64,000 bases of DNA from Methanosarcina barkeri 3 (lineage in GTDB: Archaea > Halobacteriota > Methanosarcinia > Methanosarcinales > Methanosarcinaceae): positions 1,674,001 through 1,738,000 of the forward strand of contig NZ_CP009517.1 of NCBI RefSeq assembly GCF_000970305.1, in the 5' to 3' direction. Under the pieces are notes generated by a model. That model did not search any database and was not told where the DNA came from. It saw only the letters and a program-made list of their open reading frames with translations. The position numbers were made by a program, and so were the translations under genes. Positions 1 to 8,963 of the stretch are shown piece after piece (position 1 is the first letter of the stretch; every line of letters starts with the position of its first letter).

Positions 1-1
1 C

Positions 2-700
2 GGCATGCTTCCTATCATCCCCGGCCTTACCGCTCCTTTTACGGTAGCAGGTCACATAGCAGGCGTAGAAAATATGGCTAGATGGACAAAGACCGACCCT
101 GAAAAGGCCCATTCTTTCATTGAAGCAGCAACTGATTTCGTGGTAGCTTACGGGAAATTACAGGCTGCTTATGGGGCACATATCCTCTTCCTCGCCGACC
201 CATCGGCTTCCAGCAATCTGATCTCTGCAGAAACGTACAGAGAATTTGTACTTCCTGCTCACAAAAGAATGGCAAAGGAAATCAGCTGTCCTCAGATATT
301 GCACATCTGCGGAGATGCAAGTAAACTCCTGCCTTACATAAAGCAGAGCGGTATTGACTGCTTCTCCTTTGATACCGTTCCAGTCTGGTATTGCCGTCAA
401 GTAATGGGCAACGAGATGTCCATTCTTGGAAGCCTGGATGTCATAGACCTGATGCCTAACGGCACTCCAGAACAGGTTTATAACAGAACCAGGGAATGCA
501 TCTTGCAGGGAACCGATATTATCGGGACTGCATGTGGTGTTTCATCTGGAACCCCACTCGAAAACCTCAGAGCATATGTAAGGGCCTGCAAAGAAACCCC
601 AATCCCGAGATACGACGACGTGGAAGACCTTATCAGGCAGATTGGGATCGGTATTGGAAAGAATATGAAAGAAAATGTCTTGGGTGGGATGAAAGAATGA
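2..700 (+). CDS. MtaA/MtbA-family methylcobamide:coenzyme M methyltransferase (5' truncated by window edge)
   Basis: The visible 232 residues match the C-terminal two thirds of the uroporphyrinogen-decarboxylase-fold methyltransferases MtaA/MtbA, which move a methyl group from a methylated corrinoid protein to coenzyme M. Numbering from the Met at base 5, the zinc-ligand pattern is present as His100-x-Cys102 and Cys177 (in [13 protein letters not shown]). The family is usually about 340 residues, so roughly 100 N-terminal residues lie before the window and the true start is not seen. The stop overlaps the start of the next gene (ATGA at 697-700), so the two are probably translationally coupled and this enzyme probably demethylates that corrinoid protein. 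The methyl donor of the pathway cannot be read from the sequence; MtaA, MtbA and MtsA-like paralogues are alternatives. Confidence 0.88.
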   Translation, partial: GMLPIIPGLTAPFTVAGHIAGVENMARWTKTDPEKAHSFIEAATDFVVAYGKLQAAYGAHILFLADPSASSNLISAETYREFVLPAHKRMAKEISCPQILHICGDASKLLPYIKQSGIDCFSFDTVPVWYCRQVMGNEMSILGSLDVIDLMPNGTPEQVYNRTRECILQGTDIIGTACGVSSGTPLENLRAYVRACKETPIPRYDDVEDLIRQIGIGIGKNMKENVLGGMKE

Positions 701-1524
701 TCAGGCACATCGACATTGCAGTTCAGAAAATCTTCGAGATGAAAGAAAAAGAGCCTGCAAAATTCAAAAAACTCATCGATGAGGGGATTATTATAGGCCT
801 TGGGGTAGATCTTGGAGATAGGAGTAAAGAAGTGAGCCCTGCCAACCAGGTTAAGAAGCAGAGCGGGCCGAAAGATCCCGAATATGCAGCTGTGACAAAA
901 GCTGTAATCGAGGGAAATAGTGATGAAACAATAAAACTTACAGCTGCCTTGCTTGCAAAAGGAAAAGATCCAACAGACCTGGTCTCAAATGCCCTTATGC
1001 CCGGAATTCAAACTGTCTGTGAGCTTTACGACATTGGAAGAAGCTATCTGCCTGAAATCCTGCTAGCAAATGAAGCCCTTATAGAAGGAGTGAAACTCTG
1101 CCAAGGACAGATAAGAGATATCCACTTCCAAGGGAAGGTAGTATCCCTTGTAATTGAAGGGGACCTGCATGACATAGGCAAGAATATCGTAGCTGCTATT
1201 CTCAGAGCAAATGGATTCGAAGTAGTTGATCTTGGAAGTGACATAACGGTCGAAGCAGCTGTTAAAGCCGTAAAAGTAACAAATGCTGACCTTGTCACCG
1301 GAACAACCCTTATGAGCACAACCAGAGAAGGCCTCAAAGCCCTTGCAAATGCTCTGGAATCCGAGTGTGTCCCTGTGGCCTGTGGAGGTGCTGCCGTAGA
1401 CAGGCGCTTCGTTAATACCTTTAGCAATTCGATATATGGAAGAACACCACTTGATGCAGTAAAAATCGCAAAGAAGGTCTGTGAAGGAAAGAGCTGGGAA
1501 GAAGTCCGCAAAGAACTTTATTAA
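697..1524 (+). CDS. MtaC-like methyltransferase corrinoid protein
   Basis: A 275-residue cobalamin-binding protein. It has a B12-binding cap four-helix region (about 60-140) followed by a Rossmann-like B12 domain with the signature Asp156-x-His158-x-x-Gly161 ([12 protein letters not shown]), the lower-ligand histidine motif, and a conserved GTTLMSTT segment. It resembles methanol corrinoid protein MtaC more than the shorter methylamine proteins, but it has an extra N-terminal stretch of about 55 residues. It would carry the methyl group between a substrate-specific methyltransferase and the MtaA-like enzyme encoded just upstream, with which it overlaps by four bases. No MtaB-like gene follows, so the substrate-specific partner is either upstream of the window or elsewhere. 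The start is fixed by the ATGA overlap. Confidence 0.9.
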   Translation: MIRHIDIAVQKIFEMKEKEPAKFKKLIDEGIIIGLGVDLGDRSKEVSPANQVKKQSGPKDPEYAAVTKAVIEGNSDETIKLTAALLAKGKDPTDLVSNALMPGIQTVCELYDIGRSYLPEILLANEALIEGVKLCQGQIRDIHFQGKVVSLVIEGDLHDIGKNIVAAILRANGFEVVDLGSDITVEAAVKAVKVTNADLVTGTTLMSTTREGLKALANALESECVPVACGGAAVDRRFVNTFSNSIYGRTPLDAVKIAKKVCEGKSWEEVRKELY

Positions 1525-1973
1525 TTATACTTTACTTCCTGTTTTTTATATTTTATACTCGAAATTTATCTCGCTTTCATTTTTGGAATTCTTAACTCTG
1601 GAAAACAATTTATGTAAAACGAGTAAATAGAGATCAAAAAGAGTCCATAGAGATGGAATAGTAATTGACTAAAGTAGGACTTACACACTTGAGGAACAAA
1701 ATCAACTACGGAAATTGTGGATATAAGTTAGATATTAAACAGTTAACGGTCTGATGCTGTTGACTTTTAAGTTCAACTGCGTAGTCCTATAGAGTAGTTT
1801 TACTCCGTAAATTCAGAAATTATTATCCGACTCTGAAGAGAATTCTCGCTATCAAAGATACAAAACGATGTAAATTTAAATAGTTTTCCAGAATATATCG
1901 TCATAAACTCAATAATGTGAAATAAAACTAAATTTTTTACTGATTCGAGATATCCAGTTAAAACAGAAACTCA
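1525..1973 (+). other. Intergenic region with a short dispersed repeat
   Basis: An AT-rich gap of 449 bases with no credible reading frame. The stretch 1748-1800 (GGTCTGATGCTGTTGACTTT and following) is recognisably similar to 8891-8945, so it is a small dispersed repeat. It contains a weak GTTGA/TCAAC inverted repeat. The last 100 bases presumably hold the promoter of the phosphatase gene, but no single TATA box stands out. Confidence 0.5.
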
Positions 1974-3095
1974 ATGGATAAAATTGAGTACATCTGCAGG
2001 CAAATGGTTAATCAGGAGTCAAAACCCTTGTTCCAGACCGAACCTATACTCTATCTGCAATCCCTTGGAAACGATTGGCTGACATTCCTCATGATTCTGA
2101 TAACTTCAATGGGGTCGTCGGCTTTTTTAGTTACCATAATAATTATCATAACTTTTGGGATCAATTTCCGGAAAGGTTTTCTTCTGTTCCAGCTTTTAAT
2201 CTGGACAGGACTGACTACCGAAATAATTAAGACAGTAGTTGCCTTTCCAAGGCCGGACTACGTAGACAATAGAGTACTTAACCTTGAACACGGAGTGAGA
2301 AGCACGTCCCCTTTCAATGGAAGTGGACCTGATGGGATATTTGAACTTCCTGATAGAAAAGTTCTTAAAACCTTCCGCCTTCAAGAAGCACTTTCTCCTT
2401 CACCTTTCGGTTTTCCTTCAGGGCATGTTGCAATTACGACCGCACTCTGGGGAGGAAGCTCTGCAATTTTCAACAGCAGGAAAATCAAAACGATGGCTCC
2501 TTTTATGGTATTGCTTGTAGCCCTATCAAGGATGTACCTGGGAAGACATTTCCTGGGAGATATTCTGGGAGGAGCTATTATAGGTTTACTTTTCCTGACG
2601 GCTTTTACCCTCTTTCTCAAAAGCTCCCTGAAAGATGACTTTTTCAAGAAAGAGAATTTTGAACTTACATTCAGAACCAAGAACCTTATTATATATTTGT
2701 TTCTGTTTGTTATCCCTCTTGTTCTTATAGCTTCATCCATGATAAGTGCAGAAGTAGCGGGTTTTTTCCTTGGTACGAATGCGGCATATGTTTTGATTAT
2801 ACGAAAAGGACTCCCTGATGATTCTGGAAGTTCTGGACAGAGAATTTTGAGGATATTAATTGGACTTTTATTATTCGGAATCTCCAGCTTTGTTCTTGAT
2901 GTGGGATTCCATAATACAGAAACTGTAACCTATTTCAGCCTTAAATTTATTGAGTTTTTAAAAGCTTTCATACCTGCTTGTACAATCTGGGTGTCTGTAG
3001 TTGTCTGCACAAAGCTCAACCTGTATAGAAGAGAAAGAGAACTCTTAAGCGATCGAAAAGGAGCTTTTAAACAGTCCAAACACGAAATGGAGTAG
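1974..3095 (+). CDS. PAP2-superfamily membrane phosphatase
   Basis: A 373-residue integral membrane protein of the type 2 phosphatidic acid phosphatase family. All three catalytic motifs are visible: Lys86-x6-Arg93-Pro94, Pro148-Ser-Gly-His151, and Ser185-Arg186-x5-His192-x3-Asp196 (SRMYLGRHFLGD). Several hydrophobic helices surround them, and a C-terminal extension of four more membrane segments is longer than in minimal PAP2 enzymes. Such enzymes hydrolyse lipid pyrophosphates or phosphates, for example polyprenyl diphosphate carriers or archaetidyl-phosphate type lipids; the substrate here is unknown. It stands alone between two long intergenic regions. Confidence 0.85.
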   Translation: MDKIEYICRQMVNQESKPLFQTEPILYLQSLGNDWLTFLMILITSMGSSAFLVTIIIIITFGINFRKGFLLFQLLIWTGLTTEIIKTVVAFPRPDYVDNRVLNLEHGVRSTSPFNGSGPDGIFELPDRKVLKTFRLQEALSPSPFGFPSGHVAITTALWGGSSAIFNSRKIKTMAPFMVLLVALSRMYLGRHFLGDILGGAIIGLLFLTAFTLFLKSSLKDDFFKKENFELTFRTKNLIIYLFLFVIPLVLIASSMISAEVAGFFLGTNAAYVLIIRKGLPDDSGSSGQRILRILIGLLLFGISSFVLDVGFHNTETVTYFSLKFIEFLKAFIPACTIWVSVVVCTKLNLYRRERELLSDRKGAFKQSKHEME

Positions 3096-3099
3096 AGGT

Positions 3100-3190
3100 T
3101 ATTTAAAAAAAAGTGTAATAGAAGTTATCTGAAAAACGGAATGGAGTAAAGGTTATTTAAAAAAAGAATAGAGTAGAAGTTATTTAAAAA
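3100..3190 (+). repeat. Degenerate short tandem repeat
   Basis: Three to four imperfect copies of a unit containing GGAGTARAGGTTATTTAAAAA follow the phosphatase stop codon. Spacing between copies is irregular. No protein is encoded. Confidence 0.55.
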
Positions 3191-3644
3191 TCCGTGAGTA
3201 TATTAAAAGCCTCTAAAAGTAGTGTCTGTCAAAACCTGGCTGAAACCTTTTGAATTAAACGAAACCGGATGGGTTTGTTTAGGACTTATTTTGAGGATTC
3301 TTAAAGTCTTTTTTCATTTATATCCTTGAAAAACTATATATATAAGAACCTGAAGGAGATCATATATATTATATGAAGACAGAGATAGTGTGTTAATTAA
3401 CCTCAGGCAAGCATATAGATGCAAACTAATAAATTGCAGTAGGCTCTGTAATTCACTGTCCGAAAAAGCAGAATAAAAACAGAATAAACCTTACCGGTGT
3501 AAGAAAGACTATTGTTAAAGGGAAAAAAATATTAAGTCATTGTAAATGATTTACCTTGTGTTTATTCATAAGGAATAACTTAAATAATGCTTTTGACTAT
3601 TGAGCGTATTCACAATTGACTGAAGAAATAACTAACTGAAAATC
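3191..3644 (+). other. Intergenic region upstream of pdxS leader
   Basis: About 450 AT-rich bases without a supported gene. The stretch 3330-3375 contains AT-only runs that could serve as a TATA box. Nothing else was recognised. Confidence 0.4.
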
Positions 3645-3708
3645 GCAACCTGTCGGTTGCAATCAGTGGAAAAGACCCAGGGCTATTTCAGCACGGGAAG
3701 GGTTTCCC
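3645..3708 (+). promoter_or_regulatory. Two hairpins in the pdxS 5' leader
   Basis: Two stem-loops precede pdxS by about 50-110 bases. The first is GCAACC (3645-3650) with GGTTGC (3655-3660) around a TGTC loop. The second is GGGAA (3695-3699) with TTCCC (3704-3708). They lie in a locally GC-richer stretch inside an AT-rich gap. This could be a transcribed regulatory leader or simply chance pairing; no known riboswitch consensus was recognised. Confidence 0.35.
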
Positions 3709-3754
3709 ACGGCATAGATTTTATAATTATATCAAGATAGAGAGGATGACATTC

Positions 3755-4651
3755 ATGGACTTTGAAAAATTACGACACGGGACTGAACTTATCAAGAGGG
3801 GCTTTGCAAGAATGCAGAAAGGGGGTGTGATCATGGATGTTACAACTCCTGAACAGGCCAGAATCGCAGAAGAAGCCGGAGCAGTTGCTGTTATGGCCCT
3901 CCAGGCTGTTCCCGCAGATATAAGGAAAGCAGGTGGGGTTGCCCGGATGGCCGACCCTGAGATTGTCCAGCAGATTATTGATACGGTTACTATTCCTGTT
4001 ATGGCAAAAGCAAGGATAGGACACTTTGTCGAAGCCGAAATCCTGGAAGCCCTTGGCGTTGACATGGTGGATGAATCCGAAGTCCTGACCCCTGCTGACC
4101 CCTATTTCCATATAGACAAAACGCAGTTTACCGTGCCTTTTGTCTGTGGAGCCCGAAACCTCGGAGAAGCCCTCAGGAGAATTAACGAAGGGGCAGCCAT
4201 GATCAGGACCAAAGGAGAAGCAGGAACCGGAGATGTCAGTCAGGCAGTCAAGCATATGAAGCAGATTCAGGGGGAAATCCGTGCTCTTGCCGGGAAGACT
4301 AAAGAAGAGCTGATTTTGGTTTCAAGGGAAATCGAAGCTCCGATAGAACTTGTAGTCGAAACCTCAAAAATGCAGCGTCTGCCTGTAGTAAACTTTGCAG
4401 CCGGCGGAGTTGCAACCCCTGCAGATGCAGCGCTTATGATGCGCCTTGGGGCAGACGGAGTATTTGTAGGTTCAGGCATTTTCAAAGCCGAAAATCCTGA
4501 AAAAATGGCAAAAGCTGTCGTCGAAGCTGTAAACAACTTTGACAACCCTGCAAAACTCGCAGAAATCTCAAAAGGCGTGGGTGCCGGTATGAAAGGCATC
4601 AGCGCAGACATGATCCCTGCACAGGAAGCCCTTCAGGAACGCGGTTGGTAA
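3755..4651 (+). CDS. pdxS: Pyridoxal 5'-phosphate synthase, lyase subunit PdxS
   Basis: PdxS condenses ribose 5-phosphate, glyceraldehyde 3-phosphate and ammonia to pyridoxal 5'-phosphate; the ammonia comes from glutaminase PdxT. The 298-residue protein is collinear with the family. The two active-site lysines are visible as Lys85 ([11 protein letters not shown]) and Lys153 ([10 protein letters not shown]), along with the C-terminal KGVGAGMKG segment. An upstream ATG exists at 3746, but the purine-rich AGAGAGG ends directly against it and sits nine bases before the ATG at 3755, so the latter is preferred. pdxT lies 460 bases downstream on the same strand, separated by a likely terminator, so each probably has its own promoter. 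Confidence 0.97.
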   Translation: MDFEKLRHGTELIKRGFARMQKGGVIMDVTTPEQARIAEEAGAVAVMALQAVPADIRKAGGVARMADPEIVQQIIDTVTIPVMAKARIGHFVEAEILEALGVDMVDESEVLTPADPYFHIDKTQFTVPFVCGARNLGEALRRINEGAAMIRTKGEAGTGDVSQAVKHMKQIQGEIRALAGKTKEELILVSREIEAPIELVVETSKMQRLPVVNFAAGGVATPADAALMMRLGADGVFVGSGIFKAENPEKMAKAVVEAVNNFDNPAKLAEISKGVGAGMKGISADMIPAQEALQERGW

Positions 4652-4666
4652 CCCCGAGTTCCGTCA

Positions 4667-4700
4667 CCCGAGTCCCGTCTCGGGAGGACGGGGCCCTTTT
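4667..4700 (+). terminator. Probable pdxS terminator with two mutually exclusive hairpins
   Basis: Just after pdxS, CCCGTC (4674-4679) can pair with GACGGG (4687-4692) ahead of a CCCTTTT tract. The overlapping CCCGAG (4667-4672) can pair instead with CTCGGG (4679-4684). The GC-rich hairpin followed by T residues suggests a terminator; the alternative pairing resembles an attenuator but may be accidental. Confidence 0.5.
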
Positions 4701-5112
4701 CGCTTCGCTCAAGAGGGCTGAAGAGGGCTGAATTATAACGAAGATACTGAACTGAGCTAGAGGGCTGAATTAATGGGCAAGAAAAGCTGTATTTCCAACT
4801 CTCTCAGGACGGCTAATTTACCCAAATTTTGTTTTGGGGTAGCAGAGGGCTCGATCACAAGTCTTTTTAATATATGATTGCCTGGAAGCCTTTTCAAAAA
4901 AGGCTTGAGCGAAAACGATAGGTTAACATTTGGATTTGATGACCGTATCCCCAAACCCTATCCGGCGTGATAAAACGGTACAACGGTTAAAATTTAATTT
5001 TTAAAAATGGGTTCTTTCTTACGGGATGTAAGAATAAATCAATTCAATTTTTTATTTTTCGGATTAACAGATAATAAATTAATTTAAATTGATTCTGGAA
5101 AATGGTGTTTTT
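4701..5112 (+). other. Intergenic region between pdxS and pdxT
   Basis: About 410 bases with three short copies of GAGGGCTGAA(TT) at 4715-4770. A 65-codon frame on the minus strand (4757-4954) has no recognisable features. The AT-rich stretch 5030-5090 probably carries the pdxT promoter. Confidence 0.4.
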
Positions 5113-5715
5113 ATGAAGATAGGTGTAATCGCTATTCAAGGAGCGGTTTCTGAGCATGTTGATGCTTTAAAAAGAGCACTCAAGGAAAGAGGAATAAGTG
5201 CAGAGGTAGTTGCAGTAAAGCATAAGGGTGTTATTCCGGAGTGCAGCGGAATTGTGATCCCTGGCGGGGAGAGTACCACACTTTGCAGGCTGCTTGCCCG
5301 TGAGGGAATTGCAGAGGAGATAAAGGATGCGGCTGGAAGAGGAGTTCCGATCCTTGGGACCTGTGCAGGTTTGATTGTGCTTGCAAAGGAGGGTGACGAG
5401 CAGGTTGAGAAAACCAGCCAGGAACTGCTTGGAATTATGGATACAAGGGTCAACAGAAATGCTTTCGGAAGGCAGAGAGATTCTTTTGAAGCCGAACTTG
5501 AAGTCGAGATCCTTGATTCTCCTTTTACCGGTGTATTTATAAGAGCTCCCGGAATCGTGAGCTGCGGGCCTGGAGTTCGTGTACTTTCCAGGCTTGATGA
5601 CCTGATTATCGCTGCAGAGCAGGGAAATGTACTGGTTCTTGCATTCCATCCGGAATTAACTGAGGATTTGAGGATTCACCAGTATTTCCTGGACAAGATA
5701 CTTAAAAATGCATAA
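5113..5715 (+). CDS. pdxT: Pyridoxal 5'-phosphate synthase, glutaminase subunit PdxT
   Basis: A class I glutamine amidotransferase that supplies ammonia to PdxS. The 200-residue protein has the expected length and the catalytic triad: Cys84 (LGTCAGL), His179 and Glu181 (AFHPEL). It also has the oxyanion/substrate motif GGEST at 51-55. Translation is taken from the ATG at 5113, which gives the standard MKIGVIAIQG start; an upstream in-frame start at 5089 would add eight residues not typical of the family. It acts in the cytoplasm as part of the PdxS-PdxT complex, with its partner gene 460 bases upstream. Confidence 0.97.
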   Translation: MKIGVIAIQGAVSEHVDALKRALKERGISAEVVAVKHKGVIPECSGIVIPGGESTTLCRLLAREGIAEEIKDAAGRGVPILGTCAGLIVLAKEGDEQVEKTSQELLGIMDTRVNRNAFGRQRDSFEAELEVEILDSPFTGVFIRAPGIVSCGPGVRVLSRLDDLIIAAEQGNVLVLAFHPELTEDLRIHQYFLDKILKNA

Positions 5716-6041
5716 AATGATAGAAAAAAGACAATAATTTGATGAGCCTATCTCAAAACTGAATTTAATCTGATTATTGTTGTTAACGTTATAACTCCAG
5801 GATATGATAATATTCCTTTGATCCCATATCCCGGAAATGCTTTCTTGCTTTGGCTTATAACGGGCTCATAGCGAAGTCTGCCATTTCAGAATATAAGAGC
5901 TTATCCTCATCAGATAAGTTATTGTAAATTCATTTAGCAAAGTTTCCGCTATAGCTTCTTCCTCATATATAAATATAGATACAAGATTTTTAAAATATGA
6001 GATTTTTAGGCCAGGTCGTGAGCTCCTCATCAGATTTAAAA
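5716..6041 (+). other. Intergenic region between convergent genes
   Basis: The 326 bases between pdxT and the convergent methyltransferase gene contain no supported gene. No strong hairpin followed by a T tract was seen. Confidence 0.4.
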
Positions 6042-6764
6042 TCATAACTTTGTAGCTATGATTGAAACCAGATTAAAGTAGTTTCCACCTTCAGCTTCCA
6101 TCATTCCTATATCTCTACGAGCAAAGTCGTTGTCACATATAAGCCAGTCTTTCCATGCTTCTTCAAAACAATTTAACTCTTTAAACTCCTGAATAGTTAC
6201 CAGATCGGAAGTTTTCCATATATTATACCACCAGTCACATGAGTGCAGAGTTAAACTCATATCATCACACCAATATGGTACTAATTCCGCTGGAATACCA
6301 TTTGTAAATTCTTTTTTCAGGCCTGGAACTGTAACTGCTATTTGCCCTCCTTTTTTTACAAGTGGAGCAAAATGTTTTGTTAAATAATCTGCTTCGATTC
6401 CAAAGTGGTGATAGGCGTCTACACTAATAGCAACATCAAAAAATTCATTTGCGAACGGCAAATCGTGAGCTTCTGCATGGATTGGTATTATCTTATCTTC
6501 CAGTCCCATTGATTTGATTCTTTCATAGTTTTCTGTTGCGCTTATCCAGAGATCAGTTGCAAAAACTGTAACATCATATTCTTTTGCCAGGAATATTGAA
6601 GTCAGCCCTCTCCCACAGCCAAGATCAAGTATTCTCATGCCTTTCTCAAGCCTCAAAGATTCGGACACTTCCTCAAGAATCTTCATTGAGTTTGGTCCCA
6701 TCATGTTTTCTTTAACAAAATCAAAATCATATTTGTTACTTTTTGTAAACATCATCTTGACCAC
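6042..6764 (-). CDS. Class I SAM-dependent methyltransferase
   Basis: A 240-residue Rossmann-fold methyltransferase. The SAM-binding motif I is ILDLGCGRGLTSIFLA (about residues 45-60), followed by the acidic motif II region (FATDLW) and the post-motif SVDAYHHFG. It resembles the Methyltransf_11 or cyclopropane-synthase-like group. Substrate is unknown. The gene is divergent from a TrmB-type regulator 222 bases away, so that regulator may control it. Two further in-frame ATG codons lie within the first six residues, so the start is uncertain by a few residues. Confidence 0.8.
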   Translation of the reverse strand: MVKMMFTKSNKYDFDFVKENMMGPNSMKILEEVSESLRLEKGMRILDLGCGRGLTSIFLAKEYDVTVFATDLWISATENYERIKSMGLEDKIIPIHAEAHDLPFANEFFDVAISVDAYHHFGIEADYLTKHFAPLVKKGGQIAVTVPGLKKEFTNGIPAELVPYWCDDMSLTLHSCDWWYNIWKTSDLVTIQEFKELNCFEEAWKDWLICDNDFARRDIGMMEAEGGNYFNLVSIIATKL

Positions 6765-6986
6765 TTTTAGCTAATCTATCCCATATTATTTCATGGAGTT
6801 TGTTACTTAGAATTCTTCTATAGGTTCAGTGTGACCTTTGTAACATATCGTTTTTTATCTAAACTAATGTGTTCAGTCACTATAGCCTTTGACTTAACAA
6901 CTTCACTTTCATATGCTTGAACAGTAGTCTTAATATCGTTCAGAAAGATAATCGTTTTACTCTACAATAAACTGAAAAGCAGTGAA

Positions 6987-7817
6987 ATGATGAATGAAAA
7001 ATTACTTGCAAAAATTGGATTGAACAAGTATGAGAGTTCAGTTTACCTGACACTATTAAAACAAGATTCTATGGAAGCAAGCAAATTATCACATGCATCG
7101 AAAGTCCCTATAGGAAAGATCTACGAGGTTCTCAAAACCCTCAAAAACTATGAACTTGTCGAAATTCAAATGTCACGGCCACAGAGATACAGGGCGGTTG
7201 ATCCTAAAAGCGCATTAAAACTTATGTACAGAAGAAAAGAGGAAGAAACACTCAATGAGCTCAAAATGCTCAAAGAAACATTTGATGAAATCGAAAGGGA
7301 ATTTTACAACGACAATTCCCCACAAAATGTTGAAACTGTCTTCTGGCCTGACAGGTTTCGTAATAATGAACTAAATGATATGGTGACTTCATTTTTTGAG
7401 AAAATCGAGCATGAAATATGTGTTGTAATCCATATTAAGTACAAACCTGGAGGATCCGAGCTATATGATGCCTCAATATCCACCTTTAGCAAAGCTTATT
7501 TGAGTTTAGTACAGCGTGGCATAAAAGTTAGAATTTTAGATCCGGGATCACAATTACTGCCATCATTAAAAGAGCTTATTGATTCAATAGAAGATCTATC
7601 ACTTAAACGCCATCTTAAGAATCTGATGGAAGTAAGAATTTTGGAAACCGAATACAATTTTTCAATCATTGATTCCAGGATAACCCTGCTCGATATTGAA
7701 GACCAGTTCAATATGAGTAGAAACCTCGGTATGACACGGATATATGATGAATCATATGCGAAGCGATTCAAGACAAAATTTGATGAACTTTGGGCAAAGG
7801 GTGAACTATTTCTTTGA
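6987..7817 (+). CDS. TrmB-family transcriptional regulator
   Basis: A 276-residue DNA-binding protein. The N-terminal winged helix (about residues 5-75; LNKYESSVYLTLLKQDSMEASKL) has the TrmB helix-turn-helix pattern with PIGKIYEVLKTL as the recognition helix. A charged helical linker (about 75-105) leads to a C-terminal domain resembling the TrmB effector region. TrmB proteins respond to sugars or other small molecules, but no sugar transporter is adjacent. The divergent methyltransferase is the nearest candidate target. Confidence 0.82.
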   Translation: MMNEKLLAKIGLNKYESSVYLTLLKQDSMEASKLSHASKVPIGKIYEVLKTLKNYELVEIQMSRPQRYRAVDPKSALKLMYRRKEEETLNELKMLKETFDEIEREFYNDNSPQNVETVFWPDRFRNNELNDMVTSFFEKIEHEICVVIHIKYKPGGSELYDASISTFSKAYLSLVQRGIKVRILDPGSQLLPSLKELIDSIEDLSLKRHLKNLMEVRILETEYNFSIIDSRITLLDIEDQFNMSRNLGMTRIYDESYAKRFKTKFDELWAKGELFL

Positions 7818-8016
7818 CCTGACTTTCAAACATACCCGTGAATTTCAATTTTTCTATTAATTTTCGCCTCTTTATTAGTTTTCGCCTCTTTTTCTGAGAT
7901 AAAATGCAAAATCGAGATCACGAGTTTTTCTATTTATCTAGCCATTTAAAGTTATATATCCATTGTAACATACTAATAAACAAAATTAGATTAGAATTTG
8001 ATCTGAGGTAAAATAA

Positions 8017-8430
8017 ATGGTGAAATTAACTGATGAAATGAAGGAAGACTTTGCAAAGATGAAAATTTTTCCATTTGCAACCGCATCTAAAGATGGAGAA
8101 CCAAACGTAATACCAATAGGCATGTGCGATCTACAGGAAGATGGAGAAACAATCTGGATCGCAGACAACTATTTTAATAAAACTCGCAACAATCTTGATG
8201 AAAACCCAAGGGGAGCAATCTATGTATGGGGTCCGGAAATCAAAGGCTGCTACCAGATAAAAGGAGATATTGAAATCAAGACCGATGGGGCAGATTATGA
8301 GAAAATGTATAAAATGGTCAAGAGCAAAGGAGACAGGTTCCCTGCAAAAGCCCTTGCAGTTCTGAAAATTACTGATGTTTATGAGTGCAAACCAGGGGCC
8401 GGAACCGAGCCAGGACAGAAACTGCTTTGA
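8017..8430 (+). CDS. FMN-binding split-barrel (pyridoxamine 5'-phosphate oxidase-like) protein
   Basis: A 137-residue protein with the fold-specific start pattern (FPFATASKDGEPNVIPIGMC) and the later strand IWIADNYFNKTRNNLDENPRG, typical of small flavin-binding split-barrel proteins in methanogens. It lacks features of true pyridoxamine phosphate oxidase and more likely binds FMN or F420 in an unknown redox role. A GAGGT ribosome-binding site lies eight bases before the ATG. It stands alone; the region after it is a tandem repeat. Confidence 0.82.
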   Translation: MVKLTDEMKEDFAKMKIFPFATASKDGEPNVIPIGMCDLQEDGETIWIADNYFNKTRNNLDENPRGAIYVWGPEIKGCYQIKGDIEIKTDGADYEKMYKMVKSKGDRFPAKALAVLKITDVYECKPGAGTEPGQKLL

Positions 8431-8446
8431 TTCCGCTTAAAGTTTA

Positions 8447-8645
8447 ATCCATGAGTTGGCTAATTTACAAGTTAGCTAACCCATAATTTAGCTAACCCAT
8501 AATTTAGCTAACCCATAATTTAGCTAATTTACAAGTTAGCTAATCCATAATTTAGCTAATTTACAAGTTAGCCAATCCATAATTTAGCTAATTTACAAGT
8601 TAGCCAATCCATAATTAGCTAACCATAATTTAGCTAATCCATAAG
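8447..8645 (+). repeat. AT-rich tandem repeat array
   Basis: About a dozen copies of a 16-base unit (CCATAATTTAGCTAAC type) alternate with TTACAAGTTAGCTAAT, giving a 32-base higher-order unit in the middle. Since TTAGCTAA is itself palindromic, every unit can form a small hairpin. It is not coding. Confidence 0.85.
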
Positions 8646-8665
8646 GTTATTATTTTCTTCTTGCC

Positions 8666-8890
8666 ATGAAGATGAGAAATCTTCACAATCTTTTTTTGAA
8701 GATATTGACAATAATGGTGATTCTGCATACGGGCAGGGAAAATATGAAACCTTGTCCAGAAACCCGAAAACCCGGAAGCTCGAGACATTGCAAAGAAGAA
8801 GCATGCAACTGCCCTTCAGGCAGGTTGGTAATCACTGACAATATCAAAAGAAAAACGATTGAACCTGAGGTGAAGGTTCAAGACAATTAA
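8666..8890 (+). CDS. Hypothetical small Cys-containing protein
   Basis: A possible 74-residue product. A shorter version from the ATG at 8744 (48 residues) carries four cysteines in a CPE...HCKEEACNC arrangement that could bind a metal. A GGGCAGGGA purine run precedes that internal ATG, which favours the shorter form. No family was recognised and the frame could be fortuitous. Confidence 0.3.
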   Translation: MKMRNLHNLFLKILTIMVILHTGRENMKPCPETRKPGSSRHCKEEACNCPSGRLVITDNIKRKTIEPEVKVQDN

Positions 8891-8963
8891 TGGTTTGATG
8901 CTATTGATTTCTCAGTTCAACCGTGTAAGTTCTGTATTGTTTTTCAATTTAAGGCGTTAATTT

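Noticed and set aside
4757-4954. 65-codon minus-strand frame between pdxS and pdxT
   Set aside because: No start context, no recognisable motif; lies in a spacer with short repeats.
8447-8645. CRISPR-like array
   Set aside because: Units are contiguous without unique spacers, and no cas genes are present.
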